From assembly GCA_021850605.1 (NCBI GenBank), contig JAJZLQ010000044.1:1-45339 (forward strand): DNA of 45,339 nucleotides, written 5' to 3'. Both the position numbers and the translations under genes were made by a program. Below, in pieces: positions 15,904-23,474 of this stretch (position 1 is its first letter; every line of letters starts with the position of its first letter). Source of the stretch: Actinomycetes bacterium. Its GTDB lineage: Bacteria > Actinomycetota > Acidimicrobiia > Acidimicrobiales > Acidimicrobiaceae. The notes under the pieces were generated by a model. The model did no database searches, had not been told where the DNA came from, and saw nothing but the letters and a program-made list of their open reading frames with translations.

Positions 15904-17625
15904 GTGCCCATCAAGGATTCCGAATACTTGGCCGACATTGCTCGACGAGTGCATGCGTCGTGGCCGGCCGGCCTGGAGCGGGAGGTTGTTTACCCGCTTG
16001 GCGAGCTGCCAGTCTCCACCTACCTTCGCCGCCGGGCGGCGGAGGCCCCCGAGACTATTGCGGTGTCCTTCTACGGCTACGACATGACTTTCGCACAGCT
16101 TGATGAGCAAAGTGACCGCTTCGCCTGGTACTTGCGTGCAAGCGGCGTTCAGCTAGGAGATCGGGTGGCCGTAATGCTGCCCAACTGCCCGCAGTTTTTC
16201 GTGGTCTTCTACGGAGTTCTCAAGGCTTGTGCTGTGCTTGTCCCGGTCAACCCGATGTTCAAGGAGGTGGAGCTGGCCTACGAGCTCGCGGATTCGGGCG
16301 CGCTCACACTCGTCTTTTGGGACGCCTTGGCCTCCGTTGTTGATGAGGTTCGACCCGAGTCGAGGGTGGAACGCTACCTTTCGGTGTCGATTGGCGAATG
16401 CCTTCCCGAGGTGCCTGCTTACCCTGTGCCGACCGGCCTGGATGCCCCACCCGCTCATCCTTCCTTTGCCACGCCGTTATTCGAGGCCCTGGCTGGCGCG
16501 GTGCGCACCGAACTTCCAGAGCCGGATATCGACCTCCTGGCCGCACTCAATTACACAGGTGGGACAACGGGTATGCCCAAGGGTTGCGAGCACAGCCAGC
16601 GCCACATGGTCTATACGGCCGCAAGCGCAATCCAGACCCAGCGTCTAGAGGAGGGAGTTTCGCTCGTCTACATACCAATCTTCTGGATCGCGGGTGAAGA
16701 CGCCGGCCTGCTCATACCGGTGGTGGCCGGCACCCGCGTAGTCCTGCTTGCGCGCTGGGACCCGCAGGCCGTGCTGGCCGCAATCGAACTCTATGGCGTC
16801 ACGGCGATGACCGGCACCGTGGACAATTACGTGGAGCTGATGGATCTCGGAAATCCCGATGGCAAGAGCCTGAGTACGTTGCGTTACGCGATGGCCATGT
16901 CCTTCGTGAAGCGGCTCAATCCGGAGGTGAGGCGGCGCTGGCGCGAGTTCAGCTCGGATAGCTGTCTGCTGCGGGAGGCGGCTTACGGTATGACCGAGAC
17001 TCACACCATCGACACATTCACGCTCGGCTTCCAGGGCGGGGACGCGGACTTGATGAGCGAGCCGCCTGTCTTCTGTGGCCTGCCGATGCCCGGTACACGG
17101 TTCAAGATCATCGATTTCGAAACTGGCGAGCTTTGCCAGGTGGGTGTCGAAGGCGAGATCTGCGTGAATTCTCCTTCAGTGACCAGCGGGTACTGGGGCA
17201 ATCCAGAGGCAACGCGTGCGGCGCTGCGGGATGGGTGGCTGCATAGCGGCGACGCGGGCCTAATCGATCGCGAAGGCTTCCTGCACTACATGGGCCGGCG
17301 TAAAGAGATGATCAAGGTGAACGGGATGAGCGTCTTTCCGGGCGAGCTCGAAGTACTGCTCGGGGCCTATCCTGGTTTGGAGTCCGTGGCCGTTGTGGGG
17401 GTTCCCGATCCTGCCAAAGGGGAGATTCCAGTCGCCTTTGTCAAGCCGGCTCCCGGAGCCGTCCTGGATGCCGCGGAGATCGAGCAATGGTGCCGCTCCC
17501 GCTTCGCTGGCTACAAGGTTCCCAAGGTCAGAGTGGCGAGCCAGCTTCCGATGACCACCACCGGCAAGGTTCGTAAGGAGCTGTTGCGCGAGCAGCTTAT
17601 GGCCGAGCCGCCGGCAGCGACATAG
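15904..17625 (+). CDS. AMP-binding acyl-CoA synthetase
   Basis: A 573-residue member of the ANL superfamily. The phosphate-binding loop YTGGTTGMPKGCEH lies near residues 216-229, the A5 motif GMTETHT near 361, the hinge motif DGWLHSGDAGLID and GRRKEMIKVNGMSVFP later, and the A10 lysine in TTTGKVRKELL near 553. The enzyme makes acyl-AMP and then acyl-CoA from a carboxylic acid, ATP and CoA in the cytosol. The start is GTG 15904 with GGGAGG just upstream; a longer frame to 15832 lacks an SD. A strong intrinsic terminator follows the stop. Chain-length preference cannot be read. The gene may feed the acyl-CoA dehydrogenases elsewhere in the window. Confidence 0.92.
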   Translation: MPIKDSEYLADIARRVHASWPAGLEREVVYPLGELPVSTYLRRRAAEAPETIAVSFYGYDMTFAQLDEQSDRFAWYLRASGVQLGDRVAVMLPNCPQFFVVFYGVLKACAVLVPVNPMFKEVELAYELADSGALTLVFWDALASVVDEVRPESRVERYLSVSIGECLPEVPAYPVPTGLDAPPAHPSFATPLFEALAGAVRTELPEPDIDLLAALNYTGGTTGMPKGCEHSQRHMVYTAASAIQTQRLEEGVSLVYIPIFWIAGEDAGLLIPVVAGTRVVLLARWDPQAVLAAIELYGVTAMTGTVDNYVELMDLGNPDGKSLSTLRYAMAMSFVKRLNPEVRRRWREFSSDSCLLREAAYGMTETHTIDTFTLGFQGGDADLMSEPPVFCGLPMPGTRFKIIDFETGELCQVGVEGEICVNSPSVTSGYWGNPEATRAALRDGWLHSGDAGLIDREGFLHYMGRRKEMIKVNGMSVFPGELEVLLGAYPGLESVAVVGVPDPAKGEIPVAFVKPAPGAVLDAAEIEQWCRSRFAGYKVPKVRVASQLPMTTTGKVRKELLREQLMAEPPAAT

Positions 17626-17627
17626 TA

Positions 17628-17662
17628 AAGAAAGGCCGGCTGATAAACAGCCGGTCTTTCTT
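17628..17662 (+). terminator. Intrinsic terminator after acyl-CoA synthetase
   Basis: Stem AAGAAAGGCCGGCTG pairs with CAGCCGGTCTTTCTT (one G-T pair) around the loop ATAAA. Its A-rich left arm and T-rich right arm make it usable in both directions, and it also sits downstream of the convergent small-protein gene at 17726-17905. Confidence 0.85.
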
Positions 17663-17670
17663 CTGGGCCG

Positions 17671-17715
17671 GGACGGCGTCACCAGACCATCCCGCGTGGA
17701 CGGCGTCACCAGACC
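17671..17715. repeat. Two-copy 18-nt direct repeat
   Basis: GGACGGCGTCACCAGACC occurs at 17671-17688 and again at 17698-17715, separated by 9 nt. It lies between a terminator and the 3' end of the small membrane protein gene. The function is unknown; it may be a small tandem duplication. Confidence 0.8.
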
Positions 17716-17725
17716 GTCCGCGAAT

Positions 17726-17905
17726 TCAGCTGACTTTTTCCTGCTTCGCCGCGTGAACTTTGCCGACAACCGACGGATGGCGATCTATCGCGGCCGCCTT
17801 GGCCTCTTCCTTGCGGTAATCCAGATAGAGGCCCGCCGCCATAATCCCGAGAATCAGGGCCGTGGCCCAAACCATAAAGGGAAGATTCAGGACCAGCCAG
17901 TTCAC
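17726..17905 (-). CDS. Small single-span membrane protein, copy 1
   Basis: A 59-residue protein that starts VNWLVLNLPF (GTG start), has one hydrophobic segment at about residues 4-28 (with ATALILGIMAAGLYLDYR) and a charged tail containing RHPSVV. A second gene at 18388-18567 encodes a gapless 59-residue paralogue with about 39 identical positions, which is the main evidence that both are real. AAGG lies about 9 nt before the GTG. I do not recognise the family. The size and topology (short N terminus, one helix, cytoplasmic charged tail) resemble small accessory subunits of transporters or respiratory complexes. It ends at the bidirectional terminator shared with the acyl-CoA synthetase gene. 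Confidence 0.75.
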   Translation of the reverse strand: MNWLVLNLPFMVWATALILGIMAAGLYLDYRKEEAKAAAIDRHPSVVGKVHAAKQEKVS

Positions 17906-18291
17906 TTGACTTGCCTTCGCGCTTGCTTGACTTTGTGCCCAAACAGTACGTAGCGAAGGTAATGAAACGGCAAAGGCCCGTACTCGTTTTGGACAACCCG
18001 CTCTGCTCCCGGCCACGAGCCCGGGGAGAACGCGGTGTTGCCGGGCGCACGCATCCAGGAGCGTTGCGAATTGGTCGCATTGGCCGGCTGCGGCAAGCTC
18101 GCAGTTGTCGCGGCTCAGGCGGGTGAAATGCGGCGCCAACCCGAATGGACTCCCTCGGATGCCTCCTCGGCGCGCTGCCGAGCGTTTGCGCGATGCGGGG
18201 GCAACAGGCGATGCGGAACTTTGTTGGCGGGCCGAGAGGCGCACAGAATCAGTATCCGTTGGAGCAAAGGGCCAGTTGGTAATGACGTGAC
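17906..18291. other. Spacer between the two small membrane protein genes
   Basis: About 385 nt without a supportable gene. Near 17930-17990 the minus strand carries AACGAGT and, about 20 nt later, TTACCTTCGCT. A similar pair (AACGAGT, then TTACCTCCACT) precedes copy 2. This suggests that the duplicated unit includes upstream regulatory sequence. Frames in the remaining part are short and look like chance. Confidence 0.4.
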
Positions 18292-18324
18292 AAAGGGCCG
18301 GAAGTCCGAGCATCCGGCCCTTTT
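18292..18324 (-). terminator. Terminator downstream of small membrane protein copy 2
   Basis: Stem AAAGGGCCGGA pairs with TCCGGCCCTTT around a 10-nt loop, 64 nt after the copy-2 stop. The plus-strand end is TTTT; the minus-strand side has TTTG. It should separate copy 2 from copy 1 transcriptionally. Confidence 0.65.
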
Positions 18325-18387
18325 GGCCGAATTCCAAGGACCCGGGGCCGGTGATCGACCCCGGGTGCGCGCCGGGTGGCAGCCTGT

Positions 18388-18567
18388 TTAGCCGACCTTC
18401 TCCTCGCGCTTCGCCTCCGTCTTGCTCACTACCGATGGATGGCGGGCCATGGTGGCCTGCCTCTCCTCTTCCGTCCGGTAATCCAGATAGAGGCCCATCG
18501 CCATAATCCCGAGAATCAAGGCGGTTGCCAAGATCATCATTGGCAGATTCAAGAGCAGCCAGTGCAT
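18388..18567 (-). CDS. Small single-span membrane protein, copy 2
   Basis: A 59-residue protein that begins MHWLLLNLPMMI, has one membrane segment at about residues 3-28 (ATALILGIMAMGLYLDYR) and a charged tail with RHPSVV. It is a full-length, gapless paralogue of the product of 17726-17905. AAAGGA precedes ATG 18567 at a good distance. It lies 166 nt downstream of the por gene cluster on the same strand, so it may be its last transcript member or be controlled with it. I do not recognise the family and assign no function. A longer frame covers the same bases out of phase and has no support. Confidence 0.8.
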   Translation of the reverse strand: MHWLLLNLPMMILATALILGIMAMGLYLDYRTEEERQATMARHPSVVSKTEAKREEKVG

Positions 18568-18632
18568 CGCTTTGTCCTTTCACTCCGTCAACCTTTGGTC
18601 AATAAGTTAAGAAGTGGAGGTAAGTGCATGGT

Positions 18633-18650
18633 AACGAGCGGCCACTCGTT
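18633..18650. promoter_or_regulatory. Inverted repeat upstream of small membrane protein copy 2
   Basis: AACGAG-N6-CTCGTT, 66 nt upstream of the copy-2 start. Only the first half-site with following T (AACGAGT on the minus strand) is conserved upstream of copy 1. It could be an operator or a weak hairpin after the por genes. Confidence 0.35.
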
Positions 18651-18733
18651 TGGTAATGGCTGGACCTCAGTGCCATCAGCATGGAGTTATTGGAAATACC
18701 CCATCTGATGAGCTCGTAGGCGTGTGTGGAAAC

Positions 18734-20359
18734 CTAGATGCTTTCGGGAACCATCTTGATCGCGCCACATGGGCATTCTTGGGCGCAGATCCCGCACCCC
18801 TTGCAGTAGTCGTAGTCGAACTCGTAGCGGAGCCCTGGCCCGAGCTTGATGACGGAGTTATCCGGGCAGACACCATAGCAGTTGTCACACTCGAAGCAAT
18901 TGCCACACGAGAGGCATCGGCGTGCTTCAAAGAGCGCGTTCGACTCGTCCAACCCTTGGACGACCTCATCGAACGTGGAGCGCCTTCGGGCCACATCGAG
19001 CTTCGCCCTCACGGTCTGCGGGGCGTCGGAGTAGTACCAGGTGTTCAGCAGATCGAAGTCCGCTAGTTCGGGACGCCCACCCTTCGAGAAGCTGGTGCCG
19101 CGAAGCCAGGCGTCGATGTTCCTGGCTGCAAGCTTTCCATGGCCGACTCCCACCGTAACCGTCCGTTCGCCGGGGACCATGTCACCACCGGCGAAGAGGC
19201 CCGGTACGCCGGTCATCATGTTGCGATCAACCTGGACCACGCCGTCGGTCGCGACGACGCCGTCGACGTTCCTGAGCAGCTCGAGGTCCACTTCCTGGCC
19301 TAGCGCGAGGATCAGCGAGTCGGCTTCCAGCTCTTCGAATTCACCCGTCGGGGTAGGCATACCCTTCTCATCCAGGGTCATTTTTTCCAGTAGGAGCTTT
19401 CCCGCGTCGGCATGCTTGACCGTGGAGAGCCAGCGCATCTCGACGCCTTCTTCGACTGCCTCCTCTACCTCGACGTCGTGTGCGGGCATGCGGTCCCTCG
19501 TACGCCTGTAAACAACAACGGCATCGGTCGCCCCGAGCCGCTTGGCGGTACGCGCAGCATCCATGGCGGTGTTCCCACCGCCGTAGATCGCCACCCGCCG
19601 GCCCAGCAGTGGCGGGGCCTGACCCTCCATGCTGTGCAAGAAGCTGACGGCGTCCAGAATGCGTGCTGACTCGCCTGCCGGTACGTAGGCACGCTTACCG
19701 ATCTCGGCACCGATTGCGAGGAAGACCGCGTCGAAGCGCTTCTCGGCAAGGACGGCGGCCAAGTCGTCCACTTTATGGTTTAGGACGATTTCAACGCCCA
19801 TCGCCTCGATCCGGCGGATCTCGGCATCAAGAACCTCGCGAGGAAGGCGGTACTTGGGAATCCCGTAGCGCATCATGCCGCCCGGATTGGCGCCCGCCTC
19901 GTAGATCGTAACCGTATGGCCCAGCCTGCGGAGGTGATACGCGGCCGAAAGACCCGAAGGTCCGGCCCCGATGATCAGCGCCGTCCGGCCGGTGTCGGTG
20001 GCTGCGGTCTCGGGCATCCAACCCTTGTCGAGTGCGATGTCTCCCAGGAAGTGTTCGACGGAGTTGATCCCTACTTCTTCGTCGAGCTTGCCGCGGTTAC
20101 AGGCGGTCTGGCAGGGGTGGTAGCAGACTCTTCCCATCACTGCCGGTAGGGGATTGTCCTCCATCAGCTTGCGCCAGGCGGACTCATAGTCTCCACTCTC
20201 GGCGTGATAGAGCCAGCCCTGGATGTTTTCGCCAGCCGGGCAGGCATCGTTGCAGGGTGGGAGCCTGTCCACATAGACCGGGCGCTCCACCCTCCACGTG
20301 CCGGTCTTATTGTGGCGGCTGGAGCCTACCTCCAGGGTGATGGCGAATGGCCTTTCCAT
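18734..20359 (-). CDS. GltD-like FAD/NAD(P) oxidoreductase fused to a PorD-type ferredoxin domain, por-associated
   Basis: A 541-residue protein with the same plan as the one at 11052-12827. It has an N-terminal Fe-S helical domain (C36, C40, C79, C83, C87), then an FAD fold (LIIGAGPSGLSAAYHLRRLG), an NAD(P) fold (VAIYGGGNTAMDAARTAKRLG) and GLFAGGDMVPGERTVTVGVG. The C terminus has CLSCGNCFECDNCYGVCP and CKGCGICAQECP, as in the delta (ferredoxin) subunit of pyruvate:ferredoxin oxidoreductase. There is no separate porD gene, so this protein probably supplies both the delta subunit and the link to NAD(P). It starts 13 nt after porB. The identity as a fused electron-transfer subunit is well supported; the direction of electron flow is unknown. 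Confidence 0.88.
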   Translation of the reverse strand: MERPFAITLEVGSSRHNKTGTWRVERPVYVDRLPPCNDACPAGENIQGWLYHAESGDYESAWRKLMEDNPLPAVMGRVCYHPCQTACNRGKLDEEVGINSVEHFLGDIALDKGWMPETAATDTGRTALIIGAGPSGLSAAYHLRRLGHTVTIYEAGANPGGMMRYGIPKYRLPREVLDAEIRRIEAMGVEIVLNHKVDDLAAVLAEKRFDAVFLAIGAEIGKRAYVPAGESARILDAVSFLHSMEGQAPPLLGRRVAIYGGGNTAMDAARTAKRLGATDAVVVYRRTRDRMPAHDVEVEEAVEEGVEMRWLSTVKHADAGKLLLEKMTLDEKGMPTPTGEFEELEADSLILALGQEVDLELLRNVDGVVATDGVVQVDRNMMTGVPGLFAGGDMVPGERTVTVGVGHGKLAARNIDAWLRGTSFSKGGRPELADFDLLNTWYYSDAPQTVRAKLDVARRRSTFDEVVQGLDESNALFEARRCLSCGNCFECDNCYGVCPDNSVIKLGPGLRYEFDYDYCKGCGICAQECPCGAIKMVPESI

Positions 20360-20372
20360 GGTTCTTGCCCTT

Positions 20373-21374
20373 CTACTTCGGCTCGCCGTTTAGCAGCCCG
20401 AAGCGAGAGATGTTCTTGTCTGCGATCGCCTGGATGCGGCCGATCGTCTCGGTATCCGGCTGGGGCCTGAAGAGATGTTGGTAGCGCCGCTGCGGTCGGA
20501 GGTATTCCTCTACGGGAAGCTGATGGCGGATGTTGGAGACGCTTGTTACCTCGCCGCCTTCGGCTTCGAAGACTGGGAAAAGTCCCGTCTCCTTGGCCAT
20601 CCGGGAGAGGCGGATGGTGTCCGAAGGCGCAGATCCCCAGCCGAGCGGGCAAGGGACGAGGACGTGGATGTAGCGAGCGCCGTGGAAGCTCATCGCCTTC
20701 TCCACTTTGTATTCGAGATCTCGCAACTCGGCAACTGTGGCCGTGGCCACGTAGGGAATCTCGTGGGCCATGGCGATCAAGGGCAGGTTCTTTCCCTTGC
20801 CGAAGTCCTCGCCCGGATGGGGGCCAACCGCGTCCGTGGTGGCGGTGCGTGCTGCGGGAGGTGTGGCACCTGAGCGCTGTACGCCGGTGTTCATGTACGC
20901 TTCGTTGTCGTAGCAGATGAAGAGCACGTCGTCGTTTCGTTCGAACATCCCCGATAGCGGCCCGAAGCCGATGTCGACGGTTCCACCGTCGCCGGCCTGA
21001 GCGACGACCCGGATGTCCTGCCTGCCCTTGGACCGCAATGCCGCCGCAATGCCGGTGCCTACAGCCGCGGAGTTGCCAAAGAGGGAATGTATCCAGGGAA
21101 TCTGCCAGGAGGTCTCCGGGAACGGCGTGGTGAAAACCTCGAGGCACCCGGTTGCGTTTGCCACCACCATTTGATTGTCGGTGGCTCGCATTGCAGCGTC
21201 CAGGGCGTAACGTGCACCCAACGCCTCGCCGCAGCCCTGGCAGGCGCGGTGCCCGAGGGTTAGGGAATTGGTGCGGGCCTGTGAGGACTGGACCGATCGC
21301 TGGTCCTCCGAGAGAAGGCGGTTGCCGACCACGAAGCTGCCGGTCTGGTAAAACTTGATGGGCTGGAAGGGCAT
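20373..21374 (-). CDS. porB: Pyruvate/2-oxoacid:ferredoxin oxidoreductase, beta subunit
   Basis: A 333-residue TPP-binding subunit. RACQGCGEALGARYAL gives the N-terminal cysteine motif, and NATGCLEVFTTPFPETSW is typical of the PorB group. The TPP/Mg motif runs QAGDGGTVDIGFGPLSGMFE and ends ICYDNEAYMNTG. These are PorB (pyruvate or branched-chain oxoacid) signatures rather than KorB ones. With PorA and PorG it catalyses CoA-dependent oxidative decarboxylation of a 2-oxoacid. The ATG overlaps the porA stop (TGATG), so translation is coupled. Confidence 0.92.
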   Translation of the reverse strand: MPFQPIKFYQTGSFVVGNRLLSEDQRSVQSSQARTNSLTLGHRACQGCGEALGARYALDAAMRATDNQMVVANATGCLEVFTTPFPETSWQIPWIHSLFGNSAAVGTGIAAALRSKGRQDIRVVAQAGDGGTVDIGFGPLSGMFERNDDVLFICYDNEAYMNTGVQRSGATPPAARTATTDAVGPHPGEDFGKGKNLPLIAMAHEIPYVATATVAELRDLEYKVEKAMSFHGARYIHVLVPCPLGWGSAPSDTIRLSRMAKETGLFPVFEAEGGEVTSVSNIRHQLPVEEYLRPQRRYQHLFRPQPDTETIGRIQAIADKNISRFGLLNGEPK

Positions 21375-22630
21375 CAGCGCGCTCCTTGCGGTCCCGAGGA
21401 CTCGATAATCTGTGCCAACGTGCCACCGGTCGCGCTGCTGCGCCGCGCCGTGCCGAGCTCGGTGACCTCATGCTTCAGGAGGGATTCGTCCAGGTCCAGG
21501 AAGGTCTCGAGCCCGAGTTCCCCCTTCGACGCGGCTTGGATCGCCGATGCAACCGAGAGGCGGGTTACCGGCCGCCCTCCGAGGCCGGAGACGACCGAGT
21601 GGACCGTAGGTTCGGCACTACGCATTGTGGCGGCGATATCTGCGGAGAGCTGCCCTCCGAAACCGGGGGAATGAGCCCGCTCGAACACTAAGACACGCCG
21701 CGAGCCGGAAAGCGCCGAGCGAATGGCGTCGGCGGGGAAGGGGCGGAAGGTGCGCAGGCCGAGCGCGCCAACGCGGACTCCCTGCTCGCGCATGTCATCA
21801 ACCGCGTCCTTCAGCGTTCCCACTGCGGACCCCATCGCCACCGCGACGATCTCGGCATCCTCCATGCGGTAGGAGGAGAAAAATCCGCAGGGCCTTCTGC
21901 CGAACACTTCGCTGAACTCCTCATCGATTTGCTCAATGGCGGAGAGAGCCTCCTGCTGACGCAAGGAGGCCAGGTACCGTACCTCGGTGAAAGCCTCGGG
22001 ACCTACCATCGCGCCTATCGAAACCGGATCGGCCGGGTCTAGGTAGGTCCGGGGGGCGTAAGGCGGCAGGAACGCATCGACCTGCTCCTGGGTGGGAAGG
22101 TCTACCCTTTCCGTGGCGTGGGTGAGGATGAAGCCGTCCATGTTGACCATTACCGGCACCGAGAGTTGCTCGGCAAGCCTGAAGGCGTAGATGTGCAAGT
22201 CAGCCGCGTCCTGATTCGTTTCGGCGAAGAGCTGGATCCATCCCGCATCGCGCACGGCCATCGCGTCGGAGTGGTCGTTCCAGATGTTGATGGGCGCGCC
22301 GATGGCCCGGTTTGCGAGAGTCATCACGATAGGGAGACCGAGTCCGGCAGCGTTGTAGACCGCCTCGATCATGTAAAGCAGTCCCTGGCTCGCGGTGGCG
22401 GTGTACGAGCGGGCACCCGCAGCCGAGGCGCCGATCGCGACCGACAGCGCGGCGAACTCCGACTCCACGTTCACGAACTCGCAGTGCTCGAGGGCACCGG
22501 ACTTCACGGCGACCGACAGTGCTTCGACGATGTGGGTCTGGGGGCTGATGGGATAGGCGCATATCACCTCGGGCCGGCTGAGCCTCACGGCCCTGGCAAC
22601 CGCCTGGGAGCCTTCTATCTGCTCAAGCAC
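21374..22630 (-). CDS. porA: Pyruvate/2-oxoacid:ferredoxin oxidoreductase, alpha subunit
   Basis: A 418-residue alpha subunit. CAYPISPQTHIVEALS, FVNVESEFAALSVAIGASAA and ARSYTATASQGLLYMIEAVY are classical PorA motifs, followed by the C-terminal domain with VAMGSAVGTLKDAVDDMRE and VLVFERAHSPGFGGQL. It forms part of the active site and the CoA region. The GTG start at 22630 overlaps the porG stop by 8 nt, which supports coupled expression. The domain order gamma, alpha, beta, then delta fused to the flavoprotein matches a four-subunit enzyme. Confidence 0.93.
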   Translation of the reverse strand: MLEQIEGSQAVARAVRLSRPEVICAYPISPQTHIVEALSVAVKSGALEHCEFVNVESEFAALSVAIGASAAGARSYTATASQGLLYMIEAVYNAAGLGLPIVMTLANRAIGAPINIWNDHSDAMAVRDAGWIQLFAETNQDAADLHIYAFRLAEQLSVPVMVNMDGFILTHATERVDLPTQEQVDAFLPPYAPRTYLDPADPVSIGAMVGPEAFTEVRYLASLRQQEALSAIEQIDEEFSEVFGRRPCGFFSSYRMEDAEIVAVAMGSAVGTLKDAVDDMREQGVRVGALGLRTFRPFPADAIRSALSGSRRVLVFERAHSPGFGGQLSADIAATMRSAEPTVHSVVSGLGGRPVTRLSVASAIQAASKGELGLETFLDLDESLLKHEVTELGTARRSSATGGTLAQIIESSGPQGAR

Positions 22631-23249
22631 GATTCACACCTCCGGTCGAGCCGGCTGTTTGGTTCGCACCGCTGTGTGACAGCTCGGCCATCTCCTGGTT
22701 GACAAACTCGAAGGCGGCACGAGCAGCGCGTATGTTTCCCTCGGCAACGATCCCCGAGAACCTGCTTGCGATGGCTTTTTCGACCGAACCAAGCGATACA
22801 AAGCCGGAGATAGCCGCAAAACCTCCCAGGAGCGCGGCGTTGGGCACGGCCCTGCCGACGTGCTCGAGCGCGAACTCGGTGGCGGGCACTTGCAGCAGCC
22901 GCGCCGGATCGAGGATCGCAGTAGCCTCGGCGATTCCCAGCTCGGCGACTGTCCTCCCGGTGTTGATGAGCACGTAGGTCTGAGGGCCGATTCCTGCGAA
23001 GATGTCGGCCTGATGCACGAGTGTGGCGTCCTGCACCAATAGGGCGTCCGGATGGGTGATGGGCTCCCGGGCCCTGATCTCCCTGTCGTCCATCCTGCAG
23101 AACGATACGACTGGAGCCCCCATTCTTTCGGATCCAAAGCTCGGAAAGGCCTGCGCGAACTTCCCCTCGAAGAAGGCCGCCATCGCCAGCATTTCGGCCG
23201 CAGTAACCACCCCCTGGCCGCCTCGGCCGTGAATTCTCACTTGAAACAT
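22623..23249 (-). CDS. porG: Pyruvate/2-oxoacid:ferredoxin oxidoreductase, gamma subunit
   Basis: A 208-residue gamma subunit, first gene of the por cluster. RIHGRGGQGVVTAAEMLA is the family's opening motif and PSFGSERMGAPVVSFCRM is its second signature. PNAALLGGFAAISGFVSLG lies in the C-terminal half. The last 15 residues are polar and unlike the core. The gamma subunit helps bind CoA in these enzymes. The promoter should lie in 23250-23405. Confidence 0.92.
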   Translation of the reverse strand: MFQVRIHGRGGQGVVTAAEMLAMAAFFEGKFAQAFPSFGSERMGAPVVSFCRMDDREIRAREPITHPDALLVQDATLVHQADIFAGIGPQTYVLINTGRTVAELGIAEATAILDPARLLQVPATEFALEHVGRAVPNAALLGGFAAISGFVSLGSVEKAIASRFSGIVAEGNIRAARAAFEFVNQEMAELSHSGANQTAGSTGGVNRA

Positions 23250-23405
23250 CGATCCTCCGCTCTAGGGCGATCGGGCCGCATGTACAGGAGATCACCTGGG
23301 GGAGCCCGACCTAGGGCACGGCCCTCATGCTATCACCGGCGGCCCAGCGAATGAAATGGTTCCCTGGGCCTGCCTGGGCCGTCTGAGCAGGTGGATGTAA
23401 CTGCT

Positions 23406-23442
23406 CCTAGACCCCCGCGGGCGCCTCCTGGGGGGGTCTAGG
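23406..23442. terminator. Perfect 11-bp hairpin between sedolisin and por genes
   Basis: CCTAGACCCCC pairs exactly with GGGGGTCTAGG around a 15-nt loop. It follows the sedolisin stop (23475) on the minus strand and lies about 157 nt before porG. There is no T-tract on either side, so it may be a factor-dependent or processing hairpin. Confidence 0.5.
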
Positions 23443-23474
23443 AAATGGGCCCGTGCGCCCGAAGCCGAGCGTGG

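Noticed and set aside
17671-17715. Short direct repeats as a CRISPR array
   Set aside because: Only two copies with a 9-nt spacer and no cas genes.
17726-18583. A single 285-codon minus-strand gene covering both small membrane proteins
   Set aside because: It reads copy 1 in phase but copy 2 and the spacer out of phase. Two separate 59-codon genes with paralogous products and a terminator between them explain the region better.
20326-21471. A 381-codon minus-strand frame overlapping porB
   Set aside because: Same strand but out of phase with porB, which has all TPP motifs; the alternative is Arg/Pro-rich without motifs.
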